Part shown: piece by piece, positions 1-13,182 of the stretch | Layout of the letters: each line of letters begins with the position of its first letter | Position numbering within the stretch: position 1 is the first letter of the stretch | Source of the DNA: Astrothelium macrocarpum | Taxonomy: Eukaryota > Ascomycota > Dothideomycetes > Trypetheliales > Trypetheliaceae | NCBI GenBank assembly: GCA_021030915.1 | Contig: JAGEMR010000009.1 | Coordinates: 186,001 to 250,000, forward strand | Length of the DNA: 64,000 nt | Direction of reading: 5' to 3' | The notes under the pieces: model-generated | What the model saw: the letters and a program-made list of their open reading frames with translations, nothing else | Database searches by the model: none | Told to the model about the DNA's origin: nothing | Program-made: the position numbers and the translations under genes

Positions 1-826
1 TTCTTTTCTTTTCTGTCAATCTTTGGCGATTTACATCGCTTCCGGTCCTCGGCTTAATTCCTATCGCTAAAAAAGGTCGTGATCATGCAAGGAAGACTAC
101 TGATACCGAAGGAAACCCAGATTTGTTGAGGTCAAACCTGGAAGCGTTCAGGGACCAAGCTAGAATAAGAGAATCGAGTTTCTACGGACGCTCTTAATCC
201 AATTGGTATGGAAGTATCTAACAATTTAATTGATCCGCAACATGTAGACGGCCTTGAAAGGATTTCTGTCACCGAATGCTCATGCCGATGCGAGCTTTAT
301 CATTTGTGAAATCTGTTTGTTGGCTGAGGTACTTAAGAGATCACGGATAGACTATCATTCTAATTAGGCTGATCAGTGGGCAAAAGCAATACCTACGGCT
401 CGGGGATAATCCCTGGTCGCTGGGCCAGGCTTCGTCGCTGTAAATAGAGGCGCCGCATGCCGACTCATGTTTTCTGCATGTCATCAAAGGACCATCTTGT
501 GGGGCTCGAAACACATTTGGAATATTGCGTCAAACACGAATTTTTAATGAATGCATTAGCAAGTTTCGGTTCCGACGGCACTGTGAATCTCTAAATCAAC
601 AAGCGCTCGTCGAAAATCGTTATATTACACTACGGAGCGATCAAGCTCACGGATGATTGTACTAACGCCATAATAATGCATGCCAGGGGGATCCAATAAA
701 GGGCTGGGATAACCAATGAGTTGGAAAAGGTATCCCATCGACCTCTGTTGGAGTGACAAAGACAAAGAATTCCAAATTTTCAGAAACTAACCATTGAGGG
801 TGCTGCAACAGTTTTGTATGGTCTAC
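1..826. other. intergenic, no gene seen
   Basis: About 0.8 kb with no supportable reading frame on either strand. It lies downstream of the stop codon of the minus-strand sterol oxidase gene, so the right end probably includes that gene's 3' untranslated region. No repeats or RNA genes were recognised. Confidence 0.5.
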
Positions 827-1928
827 TTATTGCGCTTTTCGGGCCTTGGCAAGCTTACGCTCACGACGGCGCTTTGTGGCCTCGGGGCCAGATTCAGTGT
901 CGAGGACATAATCCCACCACCGGAAGCTACTCGAATAGTTGCCAATGAAGCGCTCATGGTGGGTGTCGTGGTGATCGGCACCAGCCCAGAAAGGAAGGAA
1001 GTGGTGTAGACTCCAGGGAAATTCGTAGCCACTGTGCGCGTCGATGGCCTGGAACAAGCGCAGGACGATCCAGAGGTACATGGTGAGAATGTGAAGGTCC
1101 TTGGTGAATGCGCACCAGAGGATAGGCGAGCTGACGGTGCCAAATCCAAGGAGCATGACTTCGATCGGTGATGCGTATTCAGCAGCGAGTCCGAACGGGG
1201 CGGAATATTGATGGTGTATCTTGTGGATGTGCTTGTACAATGGACCCCAGTGGAGCGCGCGGTGAGACCAGTAGTGCCATGTGTCTTCCAGCACGAAGAA
1301 GATGGCGATTTGATAGGCCATTTTGAGAAGAGGTGGGAAGGGGACGCCGGTTTCGAGGCCAAAGTATTGCGCCATGGGGTGGAATAGCCTAACAATGTTA
1401 GTCACGCAACGCAAATACTCCGTGTAATCCAATTACGCACCAGATCTGGGGTAGCTCAACAGTGAAGTGGCTCAAAAGGACAAGCTTCGCGCACGCCCAC
1501 TGTTCCTGTGCGGTAGGAATTTTTTGCTGTAGATATCGTGAGCCCCCCCCCTTTCACAGCAGTTGTTGCCCAGCTAGAAGACATACGTTCTGAATCTTGT
1601 ACTTGTTCAATGCAGGGATGCAGTCAATGATGATCCAGGGCAACGACCTTCCAAAGTACACCAATTCGTGCATGGTGAACGACAAGATGCCCGTGGCGAG
1701 CACATCGTTGCCCATGAACGCATACCACGCAGCCCACATTCGTTCAAAGTAGTTGAGGTGGACATTGTATTTGGAGATTTCGTCAAACTGGCCCCAATAG
1801 GTAGCGGGGGTTGGAGCGCCAGCAAAGGGGAGCGAGCTGGTGGAGTTCCTGTTGCAGAATCTCAGGGTCAGCCTAGGATGTTGGGGTTGCGGAGATGGCG
1901 ACTCCCGCCAAATTCAAGGGACATACAT
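827..1928 (-). CDS. C-4 methylsterol oxidase (Erg25-type), 4 exons
   Basis: Sterol C4-methyl monooxygenase of the ER membrane, which oxidises the C4 methyl groups of 4,4-dimethylzymosterol in ergosterol synthesis. The protein belongs to the fatty acid hydroxylase superfamily, and the di-iron histidine boxes are visible: HRALH, HKIHH and a C-terminal HHDTHH, followed by the family's GNYSSSFRWWDY block. Exons are about 1927-1928, 1587-1848, 1441-1526 and 827-1388; each junction has a GT donor and AG acceptor and restores the frame. The N-terminus reads MNSTSSLPFAG, typical of filamentous-fungal Erg25. The start codon itself is split by the first intron (AT|G). The C-terminus is lysine-rich (KLAKARKAQ), which may act in ER retention (inference). 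Length is about 300 residues, normal for the family. Confidence 0.93.
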
Positions 1929-3350
1929 TGTAGGTATGGGCTGTGACACAGCGCTTCGAGCAACTGTGAATGGCCTCTGGAGTTTTGTAAAGGAGAGGGA
2001 GAACAGGGAGTGAGGAGGTGGACCAACTCGGGATCAGATGCTCGAGGCACGCTTTTTGTAAAAGCCTGAAGGAATTGAATGCAGGTGGGCAAATAATTCA
2101 TGCAACTCTAATCTACATTGGGCTAGCAGGTTTCGCGCAGTGTGGCGTGCGTAGCAATCGAGCCAATCAGGCGCTTGGGCAGCCGGACCCTGACTGCAGC
2201 TGGGCTCTGCTGATTTTTGGCCTGTCGGACTCGCTGATTCCGGAGCAGCACTGGCACAATGGCCAGCACTTCGAGAACACCCTACCTCGCTAGCTGAGCG
2301 CCGTCTTCATCCTGATCAACATTTCTAGGCTTCACACGTCATCTTCAAGTCGGTTCCACGGGCTATGAGGATACAATGTCACGTTCTGCTGCGTTCTTGG
2401 AAATCCTTCCCGCTGTCAGATCCCTGAGGAGATCTTCGAAAAGGGCTGAGGACCATCAGATACAAACGTGACAGGGCAGGGCGCAGCTCGTACACCGACA
2501 ACGGATCATATCTGATATCTTTCCATTTGCAGTTGAACGACTTCTCCGACGCTGTAAACACAATGTGACCGAGACTCGCCTCTAGGTAACCAAATACATT
2601 AATTGAATCCGCATGTATCACATTCACCGCGCTACAGCATGCATCACCAAAAGCAAAGTCGTTACGCTTTCTATTCAGCCAAGCCAAGCCAAATCCCAAG
2701 ACTGTGATTGCTTCCCAAGTCTTCCCAGCCGCTTGCTTATGACTTTGAACGTGAGTCGGTGTATGTAGTTACAAGGTACTCAACTACTACAGCGACATCA
2801 GCAAACACCGGCCCCCTTTCCCTGCCCACCCTTCTTGACAAACCCCTAAAATATGCAAGCGACTGAAAGGGGCACAGAGACTGGAGGCGTAAAGTGCCAT
2901 AAACTCCAACGGAGAGGGAAAGTGAAATGGTCGTTAGTTGTATAGAGAGAAAAGAAAAGGAGAAAACGCGGGTGTTCAGGAGGCGCTGAACAGATGCAGA
3001 TCCGCCGTATTGACATTATCGACAAATCGTTTCGTGATTTCGACTCTCAAGGGACCGACGACGCTGGTGGTCTTTGTGCCGACAACCGCAGTCTTCCAGC
3101 GAACCAATCTCTTCATTAGGTCGTGGAGAGAGACGGAGAGAGAGAGACAGTAACGCGAAGAAACGGGATTTTGCAGACACACATCTGGCTTTCCCATTCA
3201 TCATCCCATTCACCGAACCACCCGCCCACCCATCCATCCAACCAACCGCGCCCACATCTGTTTTTCCCGTACCCCACCCAACGTAAACAAAGGCCACAGC
3301 AAACACTCAACTCATCAACTTTTCCCCCATCCACCTCTCCCCCCACCCAT
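1929..3350. other. intergenic between erg25 and SRPK genes
   Basis: About 1.4 kb without a convincing gene. It holds the upstream region of the sterol oxidase gene and, near 3180-3350, a C-rich, A/C-biased tract (repeated CCATCC/CCACCC) that probably belongs to the 3' end of the SRPK transcript. Confidence 0.5.
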
Positions 3351-5467
3351 CTACCGCGTCTTCTTCACCTCCGTCGACCACCCCTCAATCCCCTCGCCCT
3401 TGCTTCCCACCGCGACATCCAGCTTCACCCCATCCATGCCCTTGGTCTTCTCCAAGAACTCGTGGCCCGCCATGCCGCCCGCATTGGCGCGCTCGTTCGG
3501 CACGAGTTCCAGCATGGGCAGCAGGAAGTCGGCGATGCGCTTGCTCTCGTCGGCGGAGAAGTGGTACTTCTCGTGCAGCACGTCCGGCAGCGCCCAGTGG
3601 CGCAGGCGGTGGATGTTGCGCAGCTCGCCCTTGCGGTTGAAGATCTCCTGCGACCACTTGCCCGACAGGCAGAGCGATTTGGGGAAGGTGCCGAGCAGCT
3701 CGATGATCTGCGCGATGTGGTCGTCGTCTTTGCCGTACTTGGTGCCGGATTGCGGGTCGAAGAGGTAGTCGCCGGTGATGAGTTCGAAGACCTGCATATG
3801 TACAAATTGTCATCGGTTAGAGATAGCTTTTTAATAACAAGTTGTATGGAGTTCATGGGATATAACGCACCATGGCTGCCATACTCCATACATCGGTGCT
3901 AGCACCCCATTTGGAGCCGAGGATGACTTCGGGCGATCTGTACTGTCGAGTCTGGATGTCGTTCGTGAAATGATGTCCCACCCAGCAGGCGTTGCCAAGG
4001 TCTGCAATCTTCACCGAAATTGTGTCTATTGGGATTTCTTGAGGCGTTTTGTCCATCGACATGGGCGTACTGGAACTTGTGCTGTTATTATTGCTGTTAG
4101 ACTTTCCAAGATCCATGCCACCAATGTCCTTGGTAAGAATGTCCCTAGACACAAATCAGCCCAACTGTGTGCGATAGTAAAAAAGCCGGGATAAAACGCA
4201 CGCTGTCTTCTCCCTCTGCTTCTGGACGTCGTCCTCGTTCTCACTTTTGATGCCCAGCTTCTCCACCATAGATAGTGATGAAGGTGTTGTTGCTGAACCT
4301 AGACCGCCACTCATTACAACACCACTCGAAGGTTGGCTGTCGCCAGGTGAAAGGGTCTCATTACCTGTAGACTCGTTCATGACCTTGTTCAGGCTTTGTG
4401 TGCTTCCGAAAGAATTGTGTAAATCTGTTTGACTGAAGCTCGCGTTGAGTGGACTTGGAAGTGGTTGGCTACCAGTAATTAAAGTACGTCTTCTTCGCCG
4501 GCCATTTCTATGATCATCTTTGTCGTCCTTCTTTTTCGGCTCGTTGTTGACGTGGGCCTTGACAATCTGCTCGACGTCACCAATCTCAATGAGAACGTTT
4601 TCGGGTTTCAGATCGGTGTGAATAATGCCACATTCTCGATGAAGGTAGTCAAGGCCGAGCAGGACTTGCTTTGTGATTTGTTTGACCAAAGGCATTGGGA
4701 TGCCCCGATGATTCCAGCGCTTGATTAAACCCAACAGATTTTCCCCCAGGACTTCGAAGACCATACAAACGTGGACACCATTGGGGCCCTTGTGATTGAA
4801 GGAATCTAAGAGGCTCACAACATGTCGCCGTCCTGGATGATCCATATTTGCTTGAACAACCTTGTTGAGAAGTCGAATTTCGTCAAGTGCGGTTTCCGTA
4901 TAGTGTGCTGCAGACCGAACGACCTTGAGCGCAACATGTTTACCCGTTGTATTGTCTTTGGAAAGCCAAACAGTGGAAAAGTGACCCCAGCCCAGTTTAC
5001 GAACAACCGTATATTTGCCATTATTATATTGCTCCCCTACCGAGACAGGATGGTAGCCACCTTTACAGTAATCTTCTGAATCTTCTTCATCTGCTGTATT
5101 TTCGGTTGCTTCCTCGACAGAGGAAGACGACTCGGACGAGGATCGACTTAATGGGTGTGTGTAGGATGCTTTCTGATGAGGTAGAGGGGAGTTTGTAGCT
5201 GGTTGTCTAGTGGGACGTCAGCACCAAAACGCCGCTCACAGCCAGCATGCTAAACAAATAGCCAATGCGACTTTCTTACCCATGTGTATGACTATTTGCC
5301 GAGCTCGTCGGACTTGCATCTTCACTCTTCTGAGCTTCAGTGGTGATGATGGGCTTTAAATCTTGACCCTTCCTCCGCTTTTTGCCTCCGTTGCCATTGG
5401 CGGCTGCATTGGCGGCCTGCTTGACTTTATTGATGGCAGCCTTCTTGATGTCCGCTCCGTTCATCAT
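3351..5467 (-). CDS. SR-protein-specific kinase (SRPK/Sky1-type)
   Basis: Serine/threonine kinase that phosphorylates RS-domain proteins and regulates mRNA export and splicing factors. Four exons: 5280-5467, 4202-5206, 3871-4144 and 3351-3791; joining them gives one frame. Exon 1 is lysine-rich. The SRPK hallmark GGYHPV..GEQYNNGKYTVV precedes the glycine loop LGWGHFSTVW, followed by VALKVV (catalytic Lys) and HTDLKPENVL (catalytic loop). A spacer of about 130 residues (basic RRRRR, Ser/Thr/Asn-rich) splits the N and C lobes, as in the SRPK family. The C lobe has DLGNACW (the SRPK form of DFG), RQYRSPEVILG and WSMAAMVFEL. The stretch GDYLFDP...YGKDDDHIAQ is also diagnostic. The tail ends in VKKTR. 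The spacer is where cytoplasmic retention is controlled in known SRPKs. Confidence 0.95.
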
Positions 5468-6700
5468 GAGTCCGTCTCCGAGCCTGTGCAGGCCGAGGAA
5501 GACAGGCGGCGGGCGATGGGAAGAGAGAGGTTCAAATTGGAGAAGCCGAGATGCGACGAGCAGGCCTCATGGAACGCCCCACGTTCTTGCGCCCAGAAGT
5601 CTCGGTTTAAGCGTAACAACCAGCTGGAGTCAAACAGGCAGCGCAGTGTTCGGTGCGGTCGAAATGGTTGTGCTAGATGGCGCAGGAGGATGGATGGTAA
5701 GAGGCAATGGACTTTCGGAATGGAGGAGGGTGGTGGTGGACTTGGACTTGGTGGGCTGGTAGGCAGTGGTAGCGGCGGCGAGTGCTGGACAAAAGACTCT
5801 GGGATCCGGCGTGTGGCTCGCCCCTGATTGGCAGCGCAAGGCCTGAGAAGTCCGGGGCAGGCGTTTGCCAGGCAGATCTTCAGCTGCCGCGTGCTTGTCG
5901 CGCTTCACCGAAACCTTCAACACTTTGGCCTCTTGGCTTCGGTGTGGCTCACGATATGTGGCGACCTGACCTCTCCCGTCCAAATTGGCTACGATGTCGG
6001 TGATTCGGCCGAGCGTGAGGCTGCACTATTCAGAGATCAAAACTGGATTTGGGGGCCGCTCCGGCATGATGCAAGAGCAGCACTGGTAGCGCCCCCCGGT
6101 TCACCCTGGTACCAACTCCGCTCTCACATCTTTACCATCTCAAGGTAAAAACAAACCATCCTCAAACATCCAGCCTTGCTTGATTGTGGATTTGTTTCAA
6201 ATACCAAGGTCCATCACTTGCCACCGTTTTCCACTTCTACTGGAGCTCTTCGATGAGAAGTTGGAAGATTGGATGGCCATTTTGCACGTCATCAGTTTTG
6301 TATTCATTGAAGAATCTATTCTATGTCTAGTCTACTTTACACAGGGTACACGAAGAAATTTGTAAAAGTACAAGTCGCATGGTATGAGTGGTGAACCGGT
6401 GAAGCCGGGCCGTCTCGAGAAACCTCTTGATAATGCATGCGAGGACCATGACCGGACAGCGCGCTCCGAACTAGATCCGAGAATGTCACGCTCGTCACCC
6501 AATCTTCCTTTAATTTTCCACTGTATTAAGCCCAGATTAGGGTGTCTTCGGCATCTTCAGTATTCTGCTCCTTACTCATTAAACTGCTCTTCACCCTCGA
6601 CAATCAATAAGAAAAGTCGATCCCTCAAGTTCCATTCAAACGTCCACGTCGTAGTCGTGCTGTTTTATTTTGTTTACAATGTCGATTTTCCAAGCTCCAT
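5468..6700. other. intergenic, SRPK upstream region
   Basis: About 1.2 kb between the SRPK start and the 3' end of the helicase gene. Several short overlapping open frames on both strands have biased, non-protein-like composition and no recognisable domain. Most likely promoter and 5' untranslated sequence of the kinase gene. Confidence 0.4.
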
Positions 6701-9700
6701 CTAAACTGCAGTGTCGTGGTTTCGGCCTTTGGTAGGTTGCCCTGATGTTCCTTCGTGCGCCAACCTCAAAGCACGTTGGCGACACAGATCGTGGTCGAGT
6801 AGTTCTGTTAACGAACGAGCAAAGTTATCGGGGATGGGGTCGTCTGTCAAGTATTCGTGATCTTTCCCGCTGAGGCTGGCGAAGCTCTTGAAAGCGTCCG
6901 AAAGGAGCTACATTCACGTTAGCACCACGGCTCTAAATATCAATGACATTTACTTACTGTATCAAGTGATTCTCGGAGCCGCAGCAGACTAACAGCCGCA
7001 GCGCGATCACCAAGAGGAAAATATGACAGCCAGTCGTCCATTTCGATAATCCCGCCCTGCCTCACGTCCAACCGACCTCCGAAAAGCAATGCCATCAATG
7101 GTGTCACAAGAGTCGTATCTTTGAGCTGTACTGACTTGCCGTCCGTGCTCTTGTGCATGCTCGCAAACGCATAAAGTGAGTCCCGCAGCCCCTGTCCCGC
7201 ATGTTTTCCCTTTACGAAGTTGACGGAAGTTGGGTGGATGATTACACGCGTCTCAGATGCAGTCCTCAAAGTCATTCCGCCAGAATGGATGGCAATGTTG
7301 GGATAACAACCAGCTACTGCAAGCGCCTTTACAATCGACACTTTGCCTGCATTTTCGTTAAGCCGTGGAGGACCGAGCTCGGAATACTCTCGTTCGTGCG
7401 GATATGCACGTGGAATTAACCCGGCTTCGACAAGCACAGTCTCGATCTGCTCCGTAGTTCGTTCAATTGCTATGAAAGAGTTCATGTGCAGAAACTTCCG
7501 TTGCGCCCACATTTCTGCGCTGATTTGGCCTTGCTCGTTCCGAATTTGTCGCAGCTCACGAAATGCATTGACGAGCGCGATCGGGTCACTGCTAGTCGCT
7601 TCATAGTATTCTGCTTGTGCTTCAATTGCAGCATTACGACGTTCTATTGGTCGGAAAAACAGAGGCCGTGCCTCCTGAGCCGCGCCCATAACAAGCATGG
7701 GATCCAGACATTTGAAGATGATGCCCAGTACTATCATCTTCCCAAGACTTGGATGGACAGGTAAACGGGCTAACACCTGTCCTAGCGGTGTCAATTCCTC
7801 CTTTTTGGATAATGCTTGCAACGCTTGTAAATTCCGAATTGAAGCCTCAACTGCCTCACTGGTGGGCGGTTGAAGAGCATCGGTTAAAAAATCCCGAATC
7901 GAAGCGTTGTGAGAATGTACTTTCACAGATAAGCAGAGGCTTTGGAGGTCGGTGCGTAGGAGTTCTGGAAGTCCTATCTGAGGCAAAGATTTGTACCTCT
8001 CCTGGGAGAAGAGACCAAAGTAATGTCCGTCTTGTACTCGTCCTGCTCTACCGGCTCTCTGTGTCGCATTGGACTTGCTTACCCAGACGGTCATAAGTCT
8101 TGTAATGCGATGGATTGGGCTGTAGTGATTTTCCCGCGCTTTTCCGGAATCGACTATATACTGGACTTCCGGAATGGTTATTGACGTCTCGGCAATATTA
8201 GTCGACAAGACAATCTTTCTGCAGCCTGCAGGTACAGGCTCAAGTACTTCATTCTGGCCATCCGGCAGATCAGAATGGAGCTTGATGATCTTGAATTTAG
8301 AAAGGTCCGTAAAGTCAACTCCGAAGATAGGTCGCGAACGAAGAGCAGTCGCTACCTTGCCGATCTCATCTATACCAGGTAGGAAGGTGAGAATGGCACC
8401 TGAAGAGGAGTGCTTGACAATGTGGGCAATCATCGCAGCAACCAAGTGAATTGGGACCAGCGCCGCTTCGTTCTCGCTTTCAGCCAGGTCCGCACTTTTT
8501 GACACATGTTGGTCCAGCTGGGCAGTACTCTGCTTAGTCGAACCATTCGCATTTGACTCGTAATTTTGCCTGAATTTTTCCTCCGCCGAGAGGAATTTTG
8601 TAGTTGACTTGTCAAGTTCGATGAAGGAATCGTATTCAGCATTGTTAAATTTGCGGAGTTTGGGGTGGATGTCATTCAAAAAATGATCTTCGACAGGGTG
8701 CAATCGACCAGGAACCGAGATGGATGGGCACGGCGACGCTGCGCCATCTGAAGAAATGCTAGAAAAGTACTCTGAGAATAAATTGGTATCGACAGTAGCG
8801 CTCATCAAAATAACCCTCGGCATGGTCTTGTTTTCTTGCTGTCGAGCAGCAAGGGTCTTCTTGAGCACAACCATCAAAAAGTCGATTGGCATGTCACGCT
8901 CATGAACTTCGTCAAGTACAATGTGGGAGAGATCATCTAGAACGGCATTCGCATCATTTTCGAGCTGTGCGAGCAACGTTCCCGTGGTGCAGTAAGTGAT
9001 GCTTCCTCCGGGAATCGGTGGTTTGGAATCAAAGCGAACCTTGTAACCCACAGTATTTCCTAGGAACTCGTTGCGCTCATGAGCGACCCTCCTTGCCACG
9101 GACTTTGCAGCAATCTGACGGGGTTGCGTACAGACTATGTTGCACCTTGCACCTTGACCAGAGGCAATTGCTTGCTCAAGCAGCAGCTGCGGAACTTGTG
9201 TGGTTTTTCCAGACCCAGTTGCGCCTACAACAATGCTGTAGGAGTTGTTGTTGATCATTTGAAGAACCTGAGATGCGTATTGTCTCAAGGGTAAATCCGC
9301 TCGTGCTCGCTTCAACTGTGTAAATGTAGGACTCTTTTCCAGCTTGGCTTGCCTCTCTTTCAACACTCCATTCCGGGCTTCGATATGAGATTCCACAAGG
9401 CGAGGTTGAGGGCGAACTGGAAGCGTCCATTGCCTTTCTGCCTCCTTCTTTGGCTGGTTCGCTATTTGTAAGGCCCTGGCTTTGCGAAACCATTCACAGG
9501 TATCACGCATCATGCGGATTGAGTCGGAATCAAGGTTTAAACCCAGAGGACCGATTCCTGCAGTACGAGGCCTGGCTTGAGGCTGGGTTGGTGGACGATC
9601 ATTGAATTGATCGAGTAAATCTGGATTTGTTTTGATGAGATCCAAGGACGCTATTAAATATGCCACATCGGTTGCTTTCTGCTTTGAGGCGAAATATGCC

Positions 9701-11057
9701 TTTTCTGCGCGAGGCTGACCGTTGAATGTCACGACTGCTGCATTCCGTTCGAGGTCCCTGTCGTGTTGGCCAGGTACAACTGAGACACTGGCCTCTTTGC
9801 GCAAAGCAACTCGCAGTTCTGGGGCGATGGATTCACAAAAATCAATGAAACTCCTCGCAGTTGATGTCGTAAGAGGTCTGGCCAACATCTTGTGTCGCAA
9901 ATTGTTTTGTTTTTGATCAAACAGCTGCTTGAACTGGCCCCCGGCCCAACCCTCAGCAAGTTCTAGGCCAGGACCGTTTGCAAAGACTTCGATGTCAAGC
10001 TCTTGAACAAGAATCTTCACTGTCACAAGTCGCTTCGGTCGTATTGCACCTTGCGGGGTCCAGAAATGAACTTGCGTAGTGAATTTAGGGACCAGCCCGA
10101 ATTTCGCTGCTTTGTTGTATACATCTAGCTTCGCACAAAACTTGGGAGTGGCACCCACGCCATTTGTGCTATTTTTTGGAGTCACAGCCATGCCGTTCGT
10201 GTTATTTGTTGGAGGGTCGTTGGATAGATGAACCAGGTCGCGCAAAGCTCCAGAAACATGCAGTTTGGATTGAAGGTGTAGCAACGCTGCCTTATTCGCG
10301 GCTCGCTTTGACATGTTAGCATTTCACACGTAGTTACATTCTTGCCAAACTTTTTTACCTTTGTGGAGCCTTCGCCGTCAGCAGAATGACGAAAAGTATC
10401 CTGTCCGACTAGTTCAACAGTACAGACATGCTTCTTGTTCGAAAACCCCTTGCGGCCACAAGTTTTGACCTCAGAGTACCGTACAGAAAGACGATCGAGT
10501 AATCCTAGGCGCCTCCAAAACTTATCGCAGAGAGCGTCTGGTGCGAATAGTAACGCAGATAGGCTTGGGTACTCTCCAGATGTAGGAAGCACACAGCTTC
10601 GAAGGATGAATTCGTAGTTTCTCACCTGATTAGAATTTCCGCCGTTTGCCATGCCAACGTCAGAGTCCAGCACGTCCGAGGTTCTGAGCGTTTTAGTTGG
10701 TCGAGTGTTGTTGTGGGAAGGTAGCTCGTCCTCGGCGCGTCGTTTTCGTAAAAGTTCTGCCATGTTGACATTGTCCGTTTTCGGATAGCTCTGTGTATCT
10801 TCGTCTGACTGCGTCACCGCCGAGAGTGTGATGCACGCAGCGGGTAGGTCATCGGCGGGGTGAGATAAGGGTGTAGCTTCACCTGGACCTTCCGTATGTG
10901 CAACCTTCTCGCCTTCCTGCCTCAGATCCGGCTGAACCCCCTTATCTCCGCATATTCCAATCTTCATTTCATTATTGATTGATTGTGAAGGGGGTGTTTC
11001 GTGATCGAGGTCATTTTCTGGGACGGGCCCAGGGTATGAAGCTTGCTGCATCGGCAT
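6701..11057 (-). CDS. DEAH/RHA-family ATP-dependent RNA helicase
   Basis: Large superfamily-2 RNA helicase of the DExH DHX29/36/57-like group. Exons are about 10359-11057, 6958-10305 and 6701-6907. The short last exon is supported by a GTAAGT donor, a GCTAAC branch point and a TAG acceptor, and it adds about 68 residues. The N-terminal third has Ser/Pro-rich low complexity and a double-stranded-RNA-binding-like region. The core shows motif I GATGSGKTTQ, motif II DEVH, motif III SAT, and QRAGRAGR (motif VI), followed by the winged-helix/ratchet and OB regions typical of DEAH helicases. The DEVH rather than DEAH box is common in this subgroup. The start is uncertain: 11057 is the first in-frame ATG, but a short upstream exon beginning near 11125 is possible. 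The exact RNA target cannot be read from sequence. Confidence 0.9.
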
Positions 11058-12358
11058 TTCCAAGAAGTTTCTCGTCCTTAGTTGCCTTGCAACCAAGCGA
11101 TTTGGATGAAGGATGATCGAACTTATCGAATGCGTCCATAGTCGCTGCCATCTGATTCAGTCACATTCCAGAGTACTCAGCCTCGCTTTGTCACCTACCA
11201 AAAGCCTGTACATTGATAACCTCCATTGGATGGTGATAAGGCCCGTAACGGGACAATTAATTGCTCAATCAAATGCCAGCCACTTTGAAAGTGATAACAT
11301 CCATTTCTCAGTTACAGATTATGGCCAGACAATGTTCGTAACTAATCCGGTCACAAACGCCTGGTTGGTGCAATGTCGCGTCTCTGTACATGCAGTCTTA
11401 CTATGAGGCTCAAAAAATCAAAGATCTGAGTTTGCTGTTAGCGTATGCATAGGTAAGCATGTAAGCATCCGAACGAACCTGATTACAACCATTTGAGCGA
11501 CGAATCAATATTGACACAAAGCAACACTCTGATCGACTTTACATACTCTATAGCCAATCTCCAGTCAACAGAACCAAGAGTTCCTGCAATCGATTTAATT
11601 TTGAGAAATTGGTCTCGCGACTCCTGTTCTCGTGCATCCAGACCCACCTAAGCGTGTTTTAAGACGGGTCGGCCCGCACACTTGCTGAAATGGCTGTTCT
11701 CCAGTCTCCCACAATCATTCTCAGAGCCAGAACTATTTGCGGCTTTGTTAGAGGAATTTATACTAACGTAGCGTACACTGATTGTCAAGTTCATAATCTT
11801 AGCGTTTTGTAAGTGATGCAAAGGAAATAGCTTTGATAGTGGTGTCTACTTGACGAGATCATCATTACACGTCATTTATTTTGCCAAGCCACCAGAAGCT
11901 GAATCTTGCTGTTGTCAAAGTTACAAATGAGGCAATACGCTTTCTTACTTCATAGTTCTACCGCATGGTGACTGCTATCATGGACAGCTGGTCTACGCTC
12001 GCCTATTCGTGACATGCATGCACGTTTCGATGAAAACTGGCTTCGCTTATTATCCAAAACCAGAAACCTGTTTGAACGCCATAATCTAGTTACAGTTGCG
12101 CAACCTGCAGCCGCCAGAGATGCACAAAAACTCATCAAGACATGGACATTGCAGTATTGACTATCTTCCAATTTGAATTGCTGGGGAATCTGCACCATTC
12201 TGTGGCTTGGTGATGTCTTCAACTCCGTCGACCCAAGCCATATCCACCTCAGTTGCAGAAATCAGTAGAATTGTAAAGTACTGAGAATTCGCAGCTTGTC
12301 ATGACCCTGGAGGTTATTATATGTGCTGCTAGAGTGAGATGCTGAGATGTGTTATGGT
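11058..12358. other. intergenic, no gene seen
   Basis: About 1.3 kb upstream of the helicase gene and downstream of the ykt6 gene. The short open frames here (for example near 11113-11406 and 11950-12222) have no recognisable domain, no introns that extend them, and composition unlike the neighbouring genes. Confidence 0.45.
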
Positions 12359-13182
12359 CTACATAATGGTGCAACAAGAGTTTTGTTTTTTCGCCTGTGA
12401 AAAAAGTCTTCAATTAGTGATTTGAGCCCCAATTCGTGTCCGTGGGAGTACATACCTGGGTGTAGAACATTTTGCTCTGAGCGCTCAGTCCGTCGCTCTT
12501 TGCTACCAGATTATCTATCTTTTCACCCCTTTCCAACATACTCTCAATTGTTTTGTGTAGTGTAATCTTTGTTTCATCGAGCTCCTTCTGAATTTTCATG
12601 ATGCTGTCGGCCTGCTGTGGGTCTTGATATTTGACAATGTAGTCTTTCAGCGGAGGGAATGGTAGTTCCTGGTTTGAATTTGCAAAAGTTGATCGAGGAT
12701 ACTTTGTGAGAAATTCATCAACCACCTTGGAAAGGAGTTGGTGAGCCACAAGGGCAGGATATTCCTGGTCGCTAATTATGATACCAGCAACACCTTCAGA
12801 GCGACCGTAGGCATGAAAAGTATAAGCTGAGCGAGACGTTAGAAATTGTGGCCAACACGACTGATGGATTGTAGCTTGCACTGCTCCTCGACGTCCTGTC
12901 GCTGCCCTGGCTTGGTCCGTTCTGCTACTGTTTTGCTGAACAGTGACATGAACTCCCCGACACTTTCAGAGCTGTCAGTATACGCTAAACACAATATGCT
13001 TCCTAGACGCGTGTGCATACCTGGTCCGAGTAAAGCGCGAATAGCTACTCAGATCTCTCTCAGCACAAAGCTCAACCGCAGGCTTCTGCTCGTTTTTCAA
13101 TATCTAACGACACAGTCAGCCCAGTATCAGTACGGGTGATATGAAGGCCTGAAACTCGTACTCCGATGTAGAGAATCTTCAT
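12359..13182 (-). CDS. v-SNARE Ykt6
   Basis: Ykt6 is a longin-type R-SNARE acting in ER-Golgi, vacuolar and autophagosomal fusion. Five exons reconstruct the whole protein. It starts MKILYIG then ILKNEQKPAVELC, followed by DLSSYSRFTRT, EFMSLFSKTVAERTKPGQRQ, FHAYGRSEGVAGIIISD (longin domain) and the SNARE helix LDETKITLHKTIESMLERGE, ending AKKQNSCCTIM. The last five residues, C-C-T-I-M, form the palmitoylation/prenylation signal (CAAX) expected for this soluble SNARE, encoded in a separate last exon (about 12359-12394). Start ATG is at 13180-13182. The intron 12827-12879 fits only with a GC donor (T|GCAAGC), see findings. Divergent from slh1. Confidence 0.93.

Noticed and set aside
2379..2699. 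106-residue minus-strand frame as a gene
   Set aside because: No start context, domain or splice partner; intergenic composition.
3123..3902. 259-residue plus-strand frame over the SRPK 3' end
   Set aside because: Antisense shadow; Pro/Ser/His-rich start from a C-rich tract and no domain.
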